Assembly (NCBI GenBank): GCA_020845755.1
Contig: JADLFE010000033.1
Span: 1-64,000, forward strand
Source of the DNA: Phycisphaerales bacterium
GTDB lineage: Bacteria; Planctomycetota; Phycisphaerae; Phycisphaerales; UBA1924
DNA: 64,000 nt
Direction of reading: 5' to 3'
Of the stretch, positions 8,936 through 18,171 are shown in pieces. The position numbers and the translations under genes were made by a program. The notes under the pieces are model-generated. The model ran no database searches, was not told where the DNA came from, and saw only the letters and a program-made list of their open reading frames with translations. Numbering within the stretch: the stretch's first letter is position 1; the number at the start of each line of letters is the position of its first letter.

Positions 8936-10983
8936 GGATTCACCAGCGTGAACGGCCTGGAAACCGCGAAGAAGATCTTGCCCACCGCGCTCACGCGAAC
9001 CCGCGCGCCCGATATGTCACGCACCGGGAACGTCACGCTCGCCGTGCCGTTATTCGGGAACGTGCCCAGCAGGTCCGGCCACGTCGCGCCGCCATCGTTT
9101 GACAGGCGGATCTCAACGTTCGCGGCCGAGATCGGCGCCGACGCGGTGTTTCCCACCGTCCACACGACGTTCGCCGGATAGAGGGGCCCGGAGTTGAGCA
9201 CCGCGCCCTCGGCGGGTGCGGCAACGCCGAACGCCGATGTGCCCGACGCGATCGTGAGCGTCACGGTGCTCGAGATCGCCGACGCGCCCACGCCCGGGTG
9301 GTTGTCGCGCACCACGACGCGGAACTTGCGATTGACGCCGGTCACGGTGGGCAAACGCTCACCGCGGACAGACCCGCCCGCCAGCACACCGCTCATGTTC
9401 GGGAAGATGCGGCTCGTTTCGAGCGTCGGCGGGAAGACGCGGAAGAGCGAGCCCTGTCCGTTGTCTTCCGAGCCGTCGCCTTCCAGCGGCCTGCGCACGC
9501 CGTTGTCGAACTGCTCCCACGAATACGTCAGCAACTCGCCGTCCGCGTCGGTCGCGGTCGCGTTCAGCACAAACGGCGTTGAGGGCGGGATCGGCTGGTT
9601 GGGCGTCACGAACGTGATGACCGGGACGCGGTTGGTCGTCGCGGTCGAGCCCATGCACGTTGCGTAGGGAATGAAGTCCTTCATCTCTTCGAGCGAGCCG
9701 TGATGGAAGAAGGGGTCGGCGAACTGGACGATGTTATCGGAAGGCGGCGCATCGCCGACGGGGCACCCACCTGCGTAGGCCATGGGTGAGGAGCCGGAGC
9801 CGGCCTCCCAGGCGGTGGAGAGGTTGGCGTTGTTGCCGCAGCGCCCGCGGGTGCCGCTGAAGGTGTGGTTAGCGCCGAACTGGTGCCCGATCTCGTGGAT
9901 GACGACGAGCGCGGAGAAGGGGTCGAGGTCGCCGCCGCGCGGGATGCCGGAGACGCCGCCTCCGTCGCTGCACACATCCCAGAGGTAGGCCACGCCGCCC
10001 GCGATGCGCGTCATGCAGTGCCCGATGTCCCAGGACGACGAGAGATTCGCGTAGAGCGCTCCGGGGAGTGCGCCCAGCACGGGGCTCGAGCAGTCCGCGC
10101 CGCCCAGGCCATCACATGTTGTCGGGAAGGGATCGGTGTTGGGATCAACGAACACGACCTGGTCCTCGTCCGCGACCAGATCGAAATGCACGCCGAGGTC
10201 TGCCTCGTACACAACGTTGCTCCGCGCGATCACGGTCACGATCGCCGCGAGCGGATCGGCGACGTTCGGCGCGTGCCCTTGGATGGTCGATTGGTGCACG
10301 CCGTATTCGCCCGTGCACGCCATCGCCACCCTCGCCGTGCGAAGCGTCTGCGTCGCGCGTGACGACCGCCCGCCCGCGCCGTCCGCCGTCGGCCGGTGCT
10401 TTCCGTGCGTGGCCGGGTCGGTGTGGCATGTCCAATCCAAACTTGCGTTGAGGTCCCGCATGGAATACGACATCAGCGTCGTTGCGTCGCCGGACCAGGC
10501 CGGGTCGATCATCCATGCCTCACCGTCGATCGTGCGCAGCATCGCCGTCACACCGCGCGGCAGGACCTCCAGCCTCCCCTCGGCGCTCCCGTCGACACAG
10601 CGCACGATGAAGGTCTGGAACTGCGGAAAGCGTTGGGCCAGCAGCGGCTCCATCACGGGCGAGCGCGCGATGTAGGCGTCGATCAACCGCCCGTCGGGCG
10701 TTGGAAGTTGAATGACCATGCCGTAGGTCGAAAGATCGCGCGAACAATCTTGCTCCGGCGCGCCGGCAACGGCGTCGGCGAGTCTGTCATGGTCCGAGAA
10801 GACGACAGACCCCGCCACAGGCCGCGGGCCTTCCACCGATCCGGCGAAGGGCGCGAGGTCGGAGGGACGATCGACGAAGGAGAAGAACTGCGCGTTGGCG
10901 GCGGAGGCCAGGGTCAGCGCGACAAGGCCCGATACAAACGCCGTCCGCGGCAACACGCCGCGCATCTTGAATCTGTTCAACAT
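8770..10983 (-). CDS. Secreted reprolysin-like (M12B type) zinc metallopeptidase with dockerin-like tail
   Basis: The product is 737 residues. The start at 10983 is preceded by GGGAG at 6 nt; the upstream in-frame extension lacks a ribosome site. A signal peptide ends near ALTLASAANAQ. The zinc site HEIGHQFGANH lies at residues 363-373, the extended HExxHxxGxxH motif of metzincins, followed by a Met-turn candidate (SSPMAYAG). The N-terminal 200 residues resemble a prodomain (ending around YSMRDLNASLDW). Downstream are Ig/fibronectin-like stretches (FVLNATATDADGELLTYSWEQ) and two dockerin-like repeats. It is expected to cleave proteins outside the cell. The specificity cannot be read from the sequence. 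Confidence 0.88.
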   Translation of the reverse strand: MLNRFKMRGVLPRTAFVSGLVALTLASAANAQFFSFVDRPSDLAPFAGSVEGPRPVAGSVVFSDHDRLADAVAGAPEQDCSRDLSTYGMVIQLPTPDGRLIDAYIARSPVMEPLLAQRFPQFQTFIVRCVDGSAEGRLEVLPRGVTAMLRTIDGEAWMIDPAWSGDATTLMSYSMRDLNASLDWTCHTDPATHGKHRPTADGAGGRSSRATQTLRTARVAMACTGEYGVHQSTIQGHAPNVADPLAAIVTVIARSNVVYEADLGVHFDLVADEDQVVFVDPNTDPFPTTCDGLGGADCSSPVLGALPGALYANLSSSWDIGHCMTRIAGGVAYLWDVCSDGGGVSGIPRGGDLDPFSALVVIHEIGHQFGANHTFSGTRGRCGNNANLSTAWEAGSGSSPMAYAGGCPVGDAPPSDNIVQFADPFFHHGSLEEMKDFIPYATCMGSTATTNRVPVITFVTPNQPIPPSTPFVLNATATDADGELLTYSWEQFDNGVRRPLEGDGSEDNGQGSLFRVFPPTLETSRIFPNMSGVLAGGSVRGERLPTVTGVNRKFRVVVRDNHPGVGASAISSTVTLTIASGTSAFGVAAPAEGAVLNSGPLYPANVVWTVGNTASAPISAANVEIRLSNDGGATWPDLLGTFPNNGTASVTFPVRDISGARVRVSAVGKIFFAVSRPFTLVNPCPADFDQNGFVNALDYDAFAELFETGDRGADFDHNGFVNALDYDAFAEHFEAGC

Positions 10984-11248
10984 GTCAAACTCCCATGTCC
11001 ACACCGGCGCAAGCCGGTTCATGTCCGTCCGCGCCGCCCCGGCGCCCGGACCCCCACGCCATCCAAAATACAGGACGACGCCCCCGGCGCATAGGGGCAA
11101 CTTCATGATCGGTGCGACTTTCCCCTCCACCGGGGCTTGGAAGCGCCACCCCGGCCGGGGGAGTCAACGCTCCATGAAATCGCCTCCGCTCACCACACGC
11201 GCCCGTGCCACAGCGCACCCAAACGTCCGCCCCCTACCATCCCGGTCT

Positions 11249-12811
11249 ATGACGACGAAATCCATGGACGCGATCATGGCTCTGTGCAAGCGCCGGGGCT
11301 TCATTTACCAGGCCAGCGAGATCTACGGCGGGATCAACGGATTCTGGGATTACGGCCCGTTGGGCGCCCAGATGAAGAAGAACCTGCGCGAAGCCTGGTG
11401 GCAGGACATGATCATGCGCCCGGCGTGGGGCAAGGCGGGCCCGGGCGGGAAGAGCGTGCGCTGCGTGCCGCTGGAGACGCGCATCATCCAGCACCCCAAG
11501 GTGTGGCAGGCCAGCGGACACGTCGGCGGGTTCAATGACCCGATGGTGGATTGCCGCGAAACGAAGAATCGATATCGCTATGACCATGTGAGCGTGTTCG
11601 TGCCGGCATCGGGCGATGCGGGCGACAAGCCGCTCTTTGCGTTCATGAAGGATTCGGCGAGCGAGGCCAAGCAGCAGAAGAAGGCAGAGAAGGCGTTCGG
11701 GCAGGTGAAGGTTGTGGCGCTGACGACGATTCCTGTCGCCAACTTTGCGAAGGTGCTGGGGCCCGACGCGGAGAAAGTCGGCACGCTCACCGAGCCCCGT
11801 CAGTTCAACCTGATGTTCCACACGTATGTCGGCGCGACGGCGAGCGAGGACGACAAGGCGTACCTGCGCCCCGAGACGGCCCAGGGCATCTTCGTGCAGT
11901 TCAAGAACGTGGTCGACACGACGCGCGTGAAGATCCCCTTCGGCATCGGCAACACGGGCACCAGTTTCCGCAACGAGGTCACGCCGCGAAACTTCACGTT
12001 CCGCTCGCGCGAGTTTGACCAGGCGGAGCTGGAGTTCTTCTGCCATCCGGACGAGTCGTTTGAGTGGTACAAGTTCTGGCGCGATTTCCGCATGCAGTGG
12101 TGGCAGTCGATCGGGCTTGCGGGCGAGAACCTGATCCTGCGCGAGCACGACAAGGACGAATTGTCGCACTATTCGCAGGGCACCAGCGACGTGGAGTATC
12201 GCTTCCCGTTCACGGCGCCGGGGTTCGGCGAATTGGAGGGGATCGCGCACCGCGGGTGCTTTGACCTCACGCAGCACCAGGAGCACAGCAAGACCAAGCT
12301 CGAGTATTTCGACCAGGAGATGCAACTGAAACTGCAGGGCGAGGGCAAGAGCAAGGAAGAGATTGCGGCCAAGAGCAAGTACATTCCGCACTGCATCGAG
12401 CCGGCGGCCGGCCTTGACCGCGGCGTGCTGGCGCTCTTGTGCGAGGCGTACACGGTGGATGCGTCGCGCCCGAGCCCGGAATTGATGAAGTTTCACCCGC
12501 GGATCGCGCCGATCAAGGCCGCGGTGTTCCCGCTGGTCGCCAAGGACGGCATGCCGGAGGTCGCGGAGAAACTGCACGCGGAGCTGTCGGAGAAGTTCTG
12601 GCGCGTGGGCGGCGTGGAGATGGACGAGAAGCAGTCGATCGGCAAGCGCTACGCGCGCATGGACGAGGCGGGCTGCCCGTTCTGCTTCACGATCGACGGC
12701 GAGACGCTGACGGGCCAGACGGTGACGGTGCGCGACCGCGACAGCGGGCAGCAGCAGCGCATCGCGCTGGACAAGGTCTCGGCGTTTGTGAGCGAGAAGC
12801 TGGGGATGTAA
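11249..12811 (+). CDS. glyQS: Glycyl-tRNA synthetase, single-chain class II type
   Basis: The product is 520 residues, a normal size for the alpha2-type enzyme that charges tRNA-Gly with glycine. The N-terminus (MDAIMALCKRRGFIYQ then SEIYGGINGFWDYGPLG) is the family hallmark. The class II motif 2 region (FGIGNTGTSFRNEVTPRNF) and a motif 3-like IEPAAGLDRGVLALL are present, followed by the anticodon-binding domain (APIKAAVFPL to the C-terminus). The ATG at 11249 was chosen because it begins just before conserved residues; it lacks a clear ribosome site and an upstream in-frame extension has no family resemblance. The gene is transcribed away from the protease cluster. Confidence 0.96.
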   Translation: MTTKSMDAIMALCKRRGFIYQASEIYGGINGFWDYGPLGAQMKKNLREAWWQDMIMRPAWGKAGPGGKSVRCVPLETRIIQHPKVWQASGHVGGFNDPMVDCRETKNRYRYDHVSVFVPASGDAGDKPLFAFMKDSASEAKQQKKAEKAFGQVKVVALTTIPVANFAKVLGPDAEKVGTLTEPRQFNLMFHTYVGATASEDDKAYLRPETAQGIFVQFKNVVDTTRVKIPFGIGNTGTSFRNEVTPRNFTFRSREFDQAELEFFCHPDESFEWYKFWRDFRMQWWQSIGLAGENLILREHDKDELSHYSQGTSDVEYRFPFTAPGFGELEGIAHRGCFDLTQHQEHSKTKLEYFDQEMQLKLQGEGKSKEEIAAKSKYIPHCIEPAAGLDRGVLALLCEAYTVDASRPSPELMKFHPRIAPIKAAVFPLVAKDGMPEVAEKLHAELSEKFWRVGGVEMDEKQSIGKRYARMDEAGCPFCFTIDGETLTGQTVTVRDRDSGQQQRIALDKVSAFVSEKLGM

Positions 12812-12837
12812 TAAAGCGACTATCGGGCGATTCAGCT

Positions 12838-13482
12838 ATGCTCGAATACTTGTTCCGCGCAATCACGGAGATGGAGGAAGCCAATGACGCCTGGGATGAG
12901 GCGTGCGCATCGATCGATAGCGTGTCCTTTGCTGAAGAAACGATCAATGTCTCGGTCAGGATCGTTGTTCCCGGGAGCGACTCAGATCAGGAGTGGCGTA
13001 TCGTCGCGCCGAAGCCGCTCGACTATCGGCTGACGCCCTATTCAGGCGGTGGCATTTACCTCGACTCTGACCACGTGGCGCTGTGGCCATATTCGAAACC
13101 CAGGCACAGCATTTATATGACTGGGCGAGTGCTCGATCCGGCGCCGCTTTTGGGCAGACTGCTCGACGCCCATCGCGATTTGGTCGGTGATTGGTGGCCT
13201 ATTGATACGTTTATCAACCACGCGTTTCTTACGATCATTTCTGATCATTGGAATCCTGCGATAGGCTATTTTTCGCTCGGCGGGCCTGAGCCGCTCATGC
13301 TTGAGTACATCAAGGTGCTGGAGCAATTCGGGCTGAAAACATCAATCCCGGAACGATCGCCACACTACGGCATGGGAGGCAATCCTCTCCCGTCAGGAGT
13401 GCCTGCGCAACCCGTGTACATGCTCGACATCGGCGGCTCGTACATCATCGCGTCGCAGTTTCATGCCGAGCGAATTTCATGA
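12838..13482 (+). CDS. Hypothetical protein
   Basis: The product is 214 residues and was not recognised. The start is the ATG at 12838, 26 nt after the glyQS stop; the frame upstream overlaps glyQS and is a shadow. There is no signal peptide or membrane segment; the text is acidic and aromatic-rich (IDTFINHAFLTIISDHWNPAIGYFSLGG). Base composition is visibly less GC-rich than the neighbours, with more A/T third positions, which suggests recent acquisition. Its stop overlaps the start of the downstream hydrolase (ATGA), so the two are probably translated together. It looks like a contact-dependent immunity-type or other accessory protein in size and composition, but no family can be named. Confidence 0.7.
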   Translation: MLEYLFRAITEMEEANDAWDEACASIDSVSFAEETINVSVRIVVPGSDSDQEWRIVAPKPLDYRLTPYSGGGIYLDSDHVALWPYSKPRHSIYMTGRVLDPAPLLGRLLDAHRDLVGDWWPIDTFINHAFLTIISDHWNPAIGYFSLGGPEPLMLEYIKVLEQFGLKTSIPERSPHYGMGGNPLPSGVPAQPVYMLDIGGSYIIASQFHAERIS

Positions 13483-14150
13483 ACGCTCCCTCGCTCGTCC
13501 TTCTTCCCGGCCTGGGCGCGGACCCGCGGTTGTTTGACCCGCAGCGTGGCGAGTTTCCGGGGTTGATTTCGCCCGAGTGGCTTGTGCCGCGGGACCATGA
13601 GTCGCTGTCGTCGTATGCGGCGCGAATGGCGGAGGTGGTCCGGGCGCGTGTGGCGCGTGGGGCGGAGATCGTGCTGGGCGGCGTGTCGTTCGGCGGGATG
13701 CTGGCGGCGGAGATGTCGGGGATTCTGGGGCCGCGGACGCTGGTGCTGATCGGCAGCGCGCTCTCGCCGGGCGAGATTGCGCCGGGGATGCGGGTGGCGG
13801 CGACGCTCGGGCGCTTTGTGCCGCAGGCGGTGGGCGCGCGATCAAAGAAGCTGGGGCGGGTGTTCATCCGCCAGATTGGGCCGATGGGGCGGAAGGACCG
13901 CGAGTTTCTGGAGACGATGATCGACGCGGTGCCGTTCTCGTTTCTGAAGTGGGCGGGCGGCGCGATCTTTGGTTGGGGCGGCGCGAGGCCGAGTTGCCCG
14001 GTGGTGCGCGTGCATGGCGACAAGGATCGCATCATCCCGCTGAGGAGCGCGGGCGTGGACGTGGTGCTGAAGAATGCGGGGCACGTTCCGAGTGTGTCGC
14101 ACGCGAAGGACGTGAATGAGGTGCTGAAAAGGGTGATGGGCGGGGCCTGA
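13479..14150 (+). CDS. Alpha/beta hydrolase fold protein
   Basis: The product is 223 residues. The fold signature is clear: an oxyanion-type N-terminus (LVLLPGLGADPRLFD), a nucleophile elbow GVSFGG at about residues 67-72, an acid in VHGDKDRI, and a late His in NAGHVPS. This is a complete Ser-Asp-His triad for an esterase, lipase or related enzyme. The cap region between strands 6 and 7 is short and basic (ARSKKLGRVFIRQIG). The start overlaps the preceding stop by 4 nt, so translation is coupled to the hypothetical gene before it. The substrate is unknown; cytoplasmic, since no signal peptide is seen. Confidence 0.85.
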   Translation: MNAPSLVLLPGLGADPRLFDPQRGEFPGLISPEWLVPRDHESLSSYAARMAEVVRARVARGAEIVLGGVSFGGMLAAEMSGILGPRTLVLIGSALSPGEIAPGMRVAATLGRFVPQAVGARSKKLGRVFIRQIGPMGRKDREFLETMIDAVPFSFLKWAGGAIFGWGGARPSCPVVRVHGDKDRIIPLRSAGVDVVLKNAGHVPSVSHAKDVNEVLKRVMGGA

Positions 14151-14221
14151 CGAGAAGAGCCGCGAGCCCGAGCGCCACGCTTGCTGCACTGATCGTGAGC
14201 GTGCGAGCGGGGCGCGATTGC

Positions 14222-15364
14222 CTACTCCTTGGGCGTCGGCTTGGCGAAGAGAACGTTACTGGCGTCGTTGACCGCAAGGGTGTCGGGCTTGAGATCGCCG
14301 GCTTCCCAGCGTTCATTGTTGAACCAGACCTCGGCGGAAGCAGGGAGCGTAAGGCCGTTGATATCGCGCCAGTCGATGTAGCGCATCTCGATCGCGCCGA
14401 TGGCTCCGCCCTTGCCGCGGTCGCGGAAGAACGCGGCGAGGACCTTGCCGGTGGTGGGGTCGAGGGCGAGGGTGGTGGCGGTGGAATCGAACCAGAGGGT
14501 GAGCTTCTCGGCCTTGGCTTGGTTGATGGTGAAGGGGCCGGCGGCAACGGCGATGAAATCGTCGCGTGTGCGGAGTCTGGCGATGACGGCGGGAAGGTGG
14601 TAGAGGCCGCGCGAGAGCGCGAGGCGCTGCTGCGGGTGCATGTCCTCGACTTGGGAGTAGGCCATCACACCGAAGTCGGGCGTGACGATCATGGCGTACT
14701 TGTATTCGTCCCAGTCGTCGTCACGGCGGAACTTATCGGGGAACGATGCGATCCAGGTGCGGCGGTGGTTGTAGTCCTTGCTGCCCTGCTTCTCGCGTGT
14801 GGTGGCTTCCATGCGGAGGGAGGACATGGCGTCGACCTTGGCAGGACCTCCCATGGCGGTGAGCATGAGTTTGAGGAGCTCTTGGCCACGCGCGAGTGAT
14901 TCGGGGGTCGTGGTGGGCTTTGGGTCGGGGCGATCGGTGCGGGATTCGGGGTCCTTGAGGAAGTTCTCCTTGCAGCTCGGCGAGGCGAAGGTGAAGAGGC
15001 GGCCGTCGTGGATGGTGTGGATCGTGGTCGCGCCGCGGCCACTGAGGGGTCCCATCTTGGCGCAGGCGCCGCCGAGCTGGACCTCGTATTTCTGGTAGTC
15101 GGCGAGGAAGGTGTCGGCGTTCTGCTTGGATGAGAAGAGGTAGCGATATCCCCAGCAATCGACGGCGAAATCGGGATTGCCGGGGACTTCGCGGCCCTGG
15201 TGGAGTTCGACGACATCGAGCTTGAAGGTGCGGGTTTCCGGCGGCGCGGGGAGCCGCTGGGCAATTGGAGGTATGGTGGGGACAGGCTCGTGGTTGGTGA
15301 GGCCGTGCTGCGCCAGGGCGGGAGAGGTGAGGAGGGCCAGGGCGAGGAGGAGGCGGGCGGTCAT
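14222..15364 (-). CDS. Secreted YHS-domain-like protein
   Basis: The product is 380 residues. The start at 15364 has CGGAG about 9 nt upstream and a clear signal peptide (MTARLLLALALLTSPALAQ). Residues of about 45-140 contain two stretches like YHS domains (DFAVDCWGYRYLFSSKQNADTFLADY and GRLFTFASPSCKENFLKDP), which in other proteins sit around copper or other metal sites. The rest (from about residue 160) resembles outer-membrane lipoprotein-sorting style proteins that track turnover of a substrate, with LTLWFDSTATTLALDPTTGKV. The gene lies 125 nt after the VOC gene on the same strand and may be in that transcription unit. The function is unknown. Confidence 0.72.
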   Translation of the reverse strand: MTARLLLALALLTSPALAQHGLTNHEPVPTIPPIAQRLPAPPETRTFKLDVVELHQGREVPGNPDFAVDCWGYRYLFSSKQNADTFLADYQKYEVQLGGACAKMGPLSGRGATTIHTIHDGRLFTFASPSCKENFLKDPESRTDRPDPKPTTTPESLARGQELLKLMLTAMGGPAKVDAMSSLRMEATTREKQGSKDYNHRRTWIASFPDKFRRDDDWDEYKYAMIVTPDFGVMAYSQVEDMHPQQRLALSRGLYHLPAVIARLRTRDDFIAVAAGPFTINQAKAEKLTLWFDSTATTLALDPTTGKVLAAFFRDRGKGGAIGAIEMRYIDWRDINGLTLPASAEVWFNNERWEAGDLKPDTLAVNDASNVLFAKPTPKE

Positions 15365-15489
15365 GGCTGGAACTCCGGGAGAGGATTCAGGCGTGGGTCG
15401 TGCGCGGGTCGGCTGAAACACGCCGGGGCCGGTTGGGGCGCGCGGCGTGGAGGTCGGGGGGGCCGCGCGGAGGGGCCGCGGCACGCGGT

Positions 15490-15867
15490 TCAGCAGGGCT
15501 GCATGTTCTTCCACAGGCCGAGGGCGTTGCCTTCTGGGTCGGTGAACCACGCGAACCAGCCCATGCCGGGGACTTCCTGCTGGGGGACGAGGGTCTTACC
15601 ACCGAGCTTCTCGATGTTGGCGAGCGTGGCGGCGATGTCGTCGACCTGGGCGTAGACGGTGACGTAGTTGTGCGGCGGGTGACCGAGGGAGTTGATGTGC
15701 CCGCCGATGCCGTCGGTTGGCTTTGGGCAGTGCGAGCCGAGGTTTCCGATCATGGCGGTGCAGTCGCCGTAGGCCATGAACTCCCAGCCGAACGCGGCGG
15801 CGTAGAAGGCCTGGGTCTTGGCGAGGTCCTTGCAGCCGATTTCGAAGTGAACAACTGGTGCGGGCAT
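15490..15867 (-). CDS. VOC-family (glyoxalase/bleomycin-resistance fold) protein
   Basis: The product is 125 residues, one VOC module pair. It begins PAPVVHFEIGCKDLAKTQAFYAAAFGW and ends FTDPEGNALGLWKN, both diagnostic. Metal ligand candidates are His7 and the Glu of DPEGN. The ribosome site AAGGAG lies 7 nt upstream, in the 15-nt gap after the TetR gene, so the two are an operon. Such TetR/VOC pairs usually respond to and handle a small reactive or antibiotic molecule; the substrate is not evident. Confidence 0.88.
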   Translation of the reverse strand: MPAPVVHFEIGCKDLAKTQAFYAAAFGWEFMAYGDCTAMIGNLGSHCPKPTDGIGGHINSLGHPPHNYVTVYAQVDDIAATLANIEKLGGKTLVPQQEVPGMGWFAWFTDPEGNALGLWKNMQPC

Positions 15868-15882
15868 GCGGGGCTCCTTGTG

Positions 15883-16653
15883 CTAGCGGCGCTTTGGCCT
15901 GGGTGATGGACGCGTGCGAGGCTTGGACGGGCGTGGCGGCGACTTGCGGCGTGCCGCTGTTGCGTCGGCCGCGGCATTGGTTTGTTGCGCGGGCAGCGGG
16001 GAAGTTCCGGCCGATGGTACGATTCGATCTATGTGCGGAGAGCGATCGAGGGCGGCCAGGGAGCGGAGGGCGTCGAAGTAGGTGCGGAGCTGGGCCACGG
16101 AGTCGTCGAAGGGTCTGATGCTGGCGGCGGCGCGGGCCTGCATGATGCCGCCCTCCATCACGGTGAGCACGAAGTAGGCGAGTTGGCGTCGGTTGACGGA
16201 GGCGGGGAGGGCGGCGGAATCACTGTGGAGCCAGGCGCTAACGTGGTCGGCCCAGTTACGGAAATTGGCGTCGATGAGGGCTCGAACCTTGGGGTCGTTG
16301 TCGGAGACCTCAAGGGCGAGGTTGCCGATGGGGCAGCCCATCTTGCAGCCCCAGGAGTTCATGTTGCTGCGGTACCAATCGAGCAGGGCAAAGACGCGAC
16401 CGATGGGGTCAGGCGTCGCGGCCTCGGCGGGGGCCATGACGACGCACGACATGGCGGAGAGGGCGTATTCGAGCACGCCCACGAGGAGGGCCTCCTTGCT
16501 GGGGAAGAAGTGATAGAGGCTTCCGGCGTTGACACCGGCCTCGCGGAGGATGGTGGAGATGCCGGTGGCGTGGTAGCCCTGCTCGTGGAAGAGCTGGAAG
16601 GCAACTTCGAGGATTCGGGTTCTGGTGTCGGGGGGGGTCACTGCGGGGGCCAT
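15883..16653 (-). CDS. TetR/AcrR-family transcriptional repressor
   Basis: The product is 256 residues. The N-terminal helix-turn-helix (TRTRILEVAFQLFHEQGYHATGIS, then GVNAGSLYHFFPSKEAL) is classic TetR. The middle matches the TetR_C clade with a Cys pair (WGCKMGCPIGNLALEVS), seen in regulators of the YxaF/LmrA type. The C-terminus has an odd basic proline-rich tail of about 30 residues (RRKSPPRPSKPRTRPSPRPKRR) that is longer than usual and may be dispensable. Two palindromes immediately upstream are likely its operators, giving autoregulation and control of the VOC gene. Confidence 0.9.
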   Translation of the reverse strand: MAPAVTPPDTRTRILEVAFQLFHEQGYHATGISTILREAGVNAGSLYHFFPSKEALLVGVLEYALSAMSCVVMAPAEAATPDPIGRVFALLDWYRSNMNSWGCKMGCPIGNLALEVSDNDPKVRALIDANFRNWADHVSAWLHSDSAALPASVNRRQLAYFVLTVMEGGIMQARAAASIRPFDDSVAQLRTYFDALRSLAALDRSPHIDRIVPSAGTSPLPAQQTNAAADATAARRKSPPRPSKPRTRPSPRPKRR

Positions 16654-16662
16654 GGGTGCCTG

Positions 16663-16678
16663 TTGAATGATCGTTCAA
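16663..16678. promoter_or_regulatory. TetR operator candidate 1
   Basis: A 16-bp near-perfect palindrome (TTGAATGATCGTTCAA) begins 9 nt upstream of the TetR start codon. It matches the second palindrome at 15 of the central positions or nearly so. Confidence 0.75.
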
Positions 16679-16684
16679 GTATAG

Positions 16685-16700
16685 TAGAACGATCGTTCAA
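16685..16700. promoter_or_regulatory. TetR operator candidate 2
   Basis: A second 16-bp palindrome (TAGAACGATCGTTCAA) lies exactly 22 bp from the first, about two helical turns, so two dimers could bind the same face. It also lies 54 nt upstream of rtcB, which is transcribed the other way. Confidence 0.75.
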
Positions 16701-16754
16701 GTGCGTGTCAAGGGTGCATTCGCGAAATCGGTTGCGGCCGGCCAACAATCCCGC

Positions 16755-18020
16755 ATGTCAACAGGTTCTTCATCGTGTTCCTACAGGCTCTGGGGTGTGG
16801 CGGGCGAGGACTTCGACCAGCCGGCGCTGGACCAGTTGATGGCCGCGTGCGGGTTGCCGGTGGCGGCGGGCGCGGCGCTGATGCCCGATGCGCACGTGGG
16901 CTACGGCCTGCCGATCGGGGGCGTCCTGGCGACGCGGAACGCGGTGATCCCGTACGCGGTCGGCGTGGATATCGCCTGCCGCATGAAACTCTCGGTACTC
17001 GATCTGCCGGCGTCGATGCTGGAGAAGAAGCACACGCGCGATCAACTGGCCGGCGCGATCGAGGATCAGACGTCGTTCGGCATCGGCGCGGAGTTTCCGC
17101 GCCGGCGCGAGCACGCGGTGATGGACATGGACTGGGATGTCTCGCCGGTCACGCGCCGCTTCAAGGACAAGGCGTGGTCGCAGCTTGGCACCAGCGGCTC
17201 GGGCAATCACTTCGTGGAGTTCGGCACGTTGACGGTCCTGCCGGGCGCGCCGCGCGGGATTGATCAGAGGTCCGAGGGCGGATCGCACGCGCGATTCGAT
17301 CTGGAGCCGGGGACGTACCTGGCGCTGCTCAGCCATTCGGGAAGCCGCGGCACGGGGGCGGCGGTGTGCAAGCACTACTCCGACGTGGCGATGGGGAAGC
17401 GGCGCGGGTTGCCCGACAAGCAGCGGTACCTGGCGTGGCTCGACATGGATTCGCAGGAAGGTCGCGAGTACTGGGACGCGATGAACCTGATGGGCGAGTA
17501 TGCCGCGGCCAACCACGCGTGCATCCATCGCGCGGTGCTCAAGCATCTTGGGGCCAAGACGCTGGCGGATGTGGAGAACCACCACAACTTTGCGTGGAAG
17601 GAGACGCACGAGATCAAGAACGCGGACGGGAGCGTGACGCGCGAGGAGGTGATCGTGCACCGCAAGGGCGCGACGCCGGCGGGTGCGGGTGTGCTTGGAG
17701 TGATCCCCGGGACGATGGCACACCCGGGCTATGTGGTGGTCGGGAAGGGGAGCGCGGAGTCCTTGTGTTCGTCGAGTCACGGCGCCGGGCGGGTGATGAG
17801 CCGCACGAAGGCACGCGAGAAGTTCCGCTTCGGATCGGTGCGGGGCACGCTGCGCGAGCAGGGGATCACGCTGCTCTCGGCGGGTGCGGACGAGGCACCG
17901 GGGGCGTACAAGGACATCGAGCGCGTGATGTCGCAGCAGCGGGATTTGGTCGAGGCGATCGCGAGGTTTGACCCGGCGATCGTGAAGATGGCGCCCGAGG
18001 GCGAGCAGGCGGAAGATTGA
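16755..18020 (+). CDS. rtcB: RtcB-type RNA ligase
   Basis: The product is 421 residues, the usual size for this GTP-dependent, Mn-dependent ligase that joins 2',3'-cyclic phosphate or 3'-phosphate to 5'-OH RNA ends. Visible signatures are GVDIACRM (metal-binding Asp/Cys), GTSGSGNHFVEF (metal-binding His), LLSHSGSRGTG, and SSSHGAGR near the C-terminus, whose His is the guanylylation residue. The ATG at 16755 is used; the in-frame ATG at 16701 would run into the TetR operator. No archease gene is adjacent. The role could be RNA repair after stress. Confidence 0.95.
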   Translation: MSTGSSSCSYRLWGVAGEDFDQPALDQLMAACGLPVAAGAALMPDAHVGYGLPIGGVLATRNAVIPYAVGVDIACRMKLSVLDLPASMLEKKHTRDQLAGAIEDQTSFGIGAEFPRRREHAVMDMDWDVSPVTRRFKDKAWSQLGTSGSGNHFVEFGTLTVLPGAPRGIDQRSEGGSHARFDLEPGTYLALLSHSGSRGTGAAVCKHYSDVAMGKRRGLPDKQRYLAWLDMDSQEGREYWDAMNLMGEYAAANHACIHRAVLKHLGAKTLADVENHHNFAWKETHEIKNADGSVTREEVIVHRKGATPAGAGVLGVIPGTMAHPGYVVVGKGSAESLCSSSHGAGRVMSRTKAREKFRFGSVRGTLREQGITLLSAGADEAPGAYKDIERVMSQQRDLVEAIARFDPAIVKMAPEGEQAED

Positions 18021-18171
18021 CAACCGACCCGAGCGCACGCGTGCATCCCGCGCGATCCACCGCTCCGGGCGGGCCGGAAACGACGCAACCGGGCACTCAC
18101 GCCCGGTCGCGTCTCGATGCACTCTCCCCTCGCGCGTCGGCTCTCTCCTCGATGCGCCCGACGCCTGCGCT

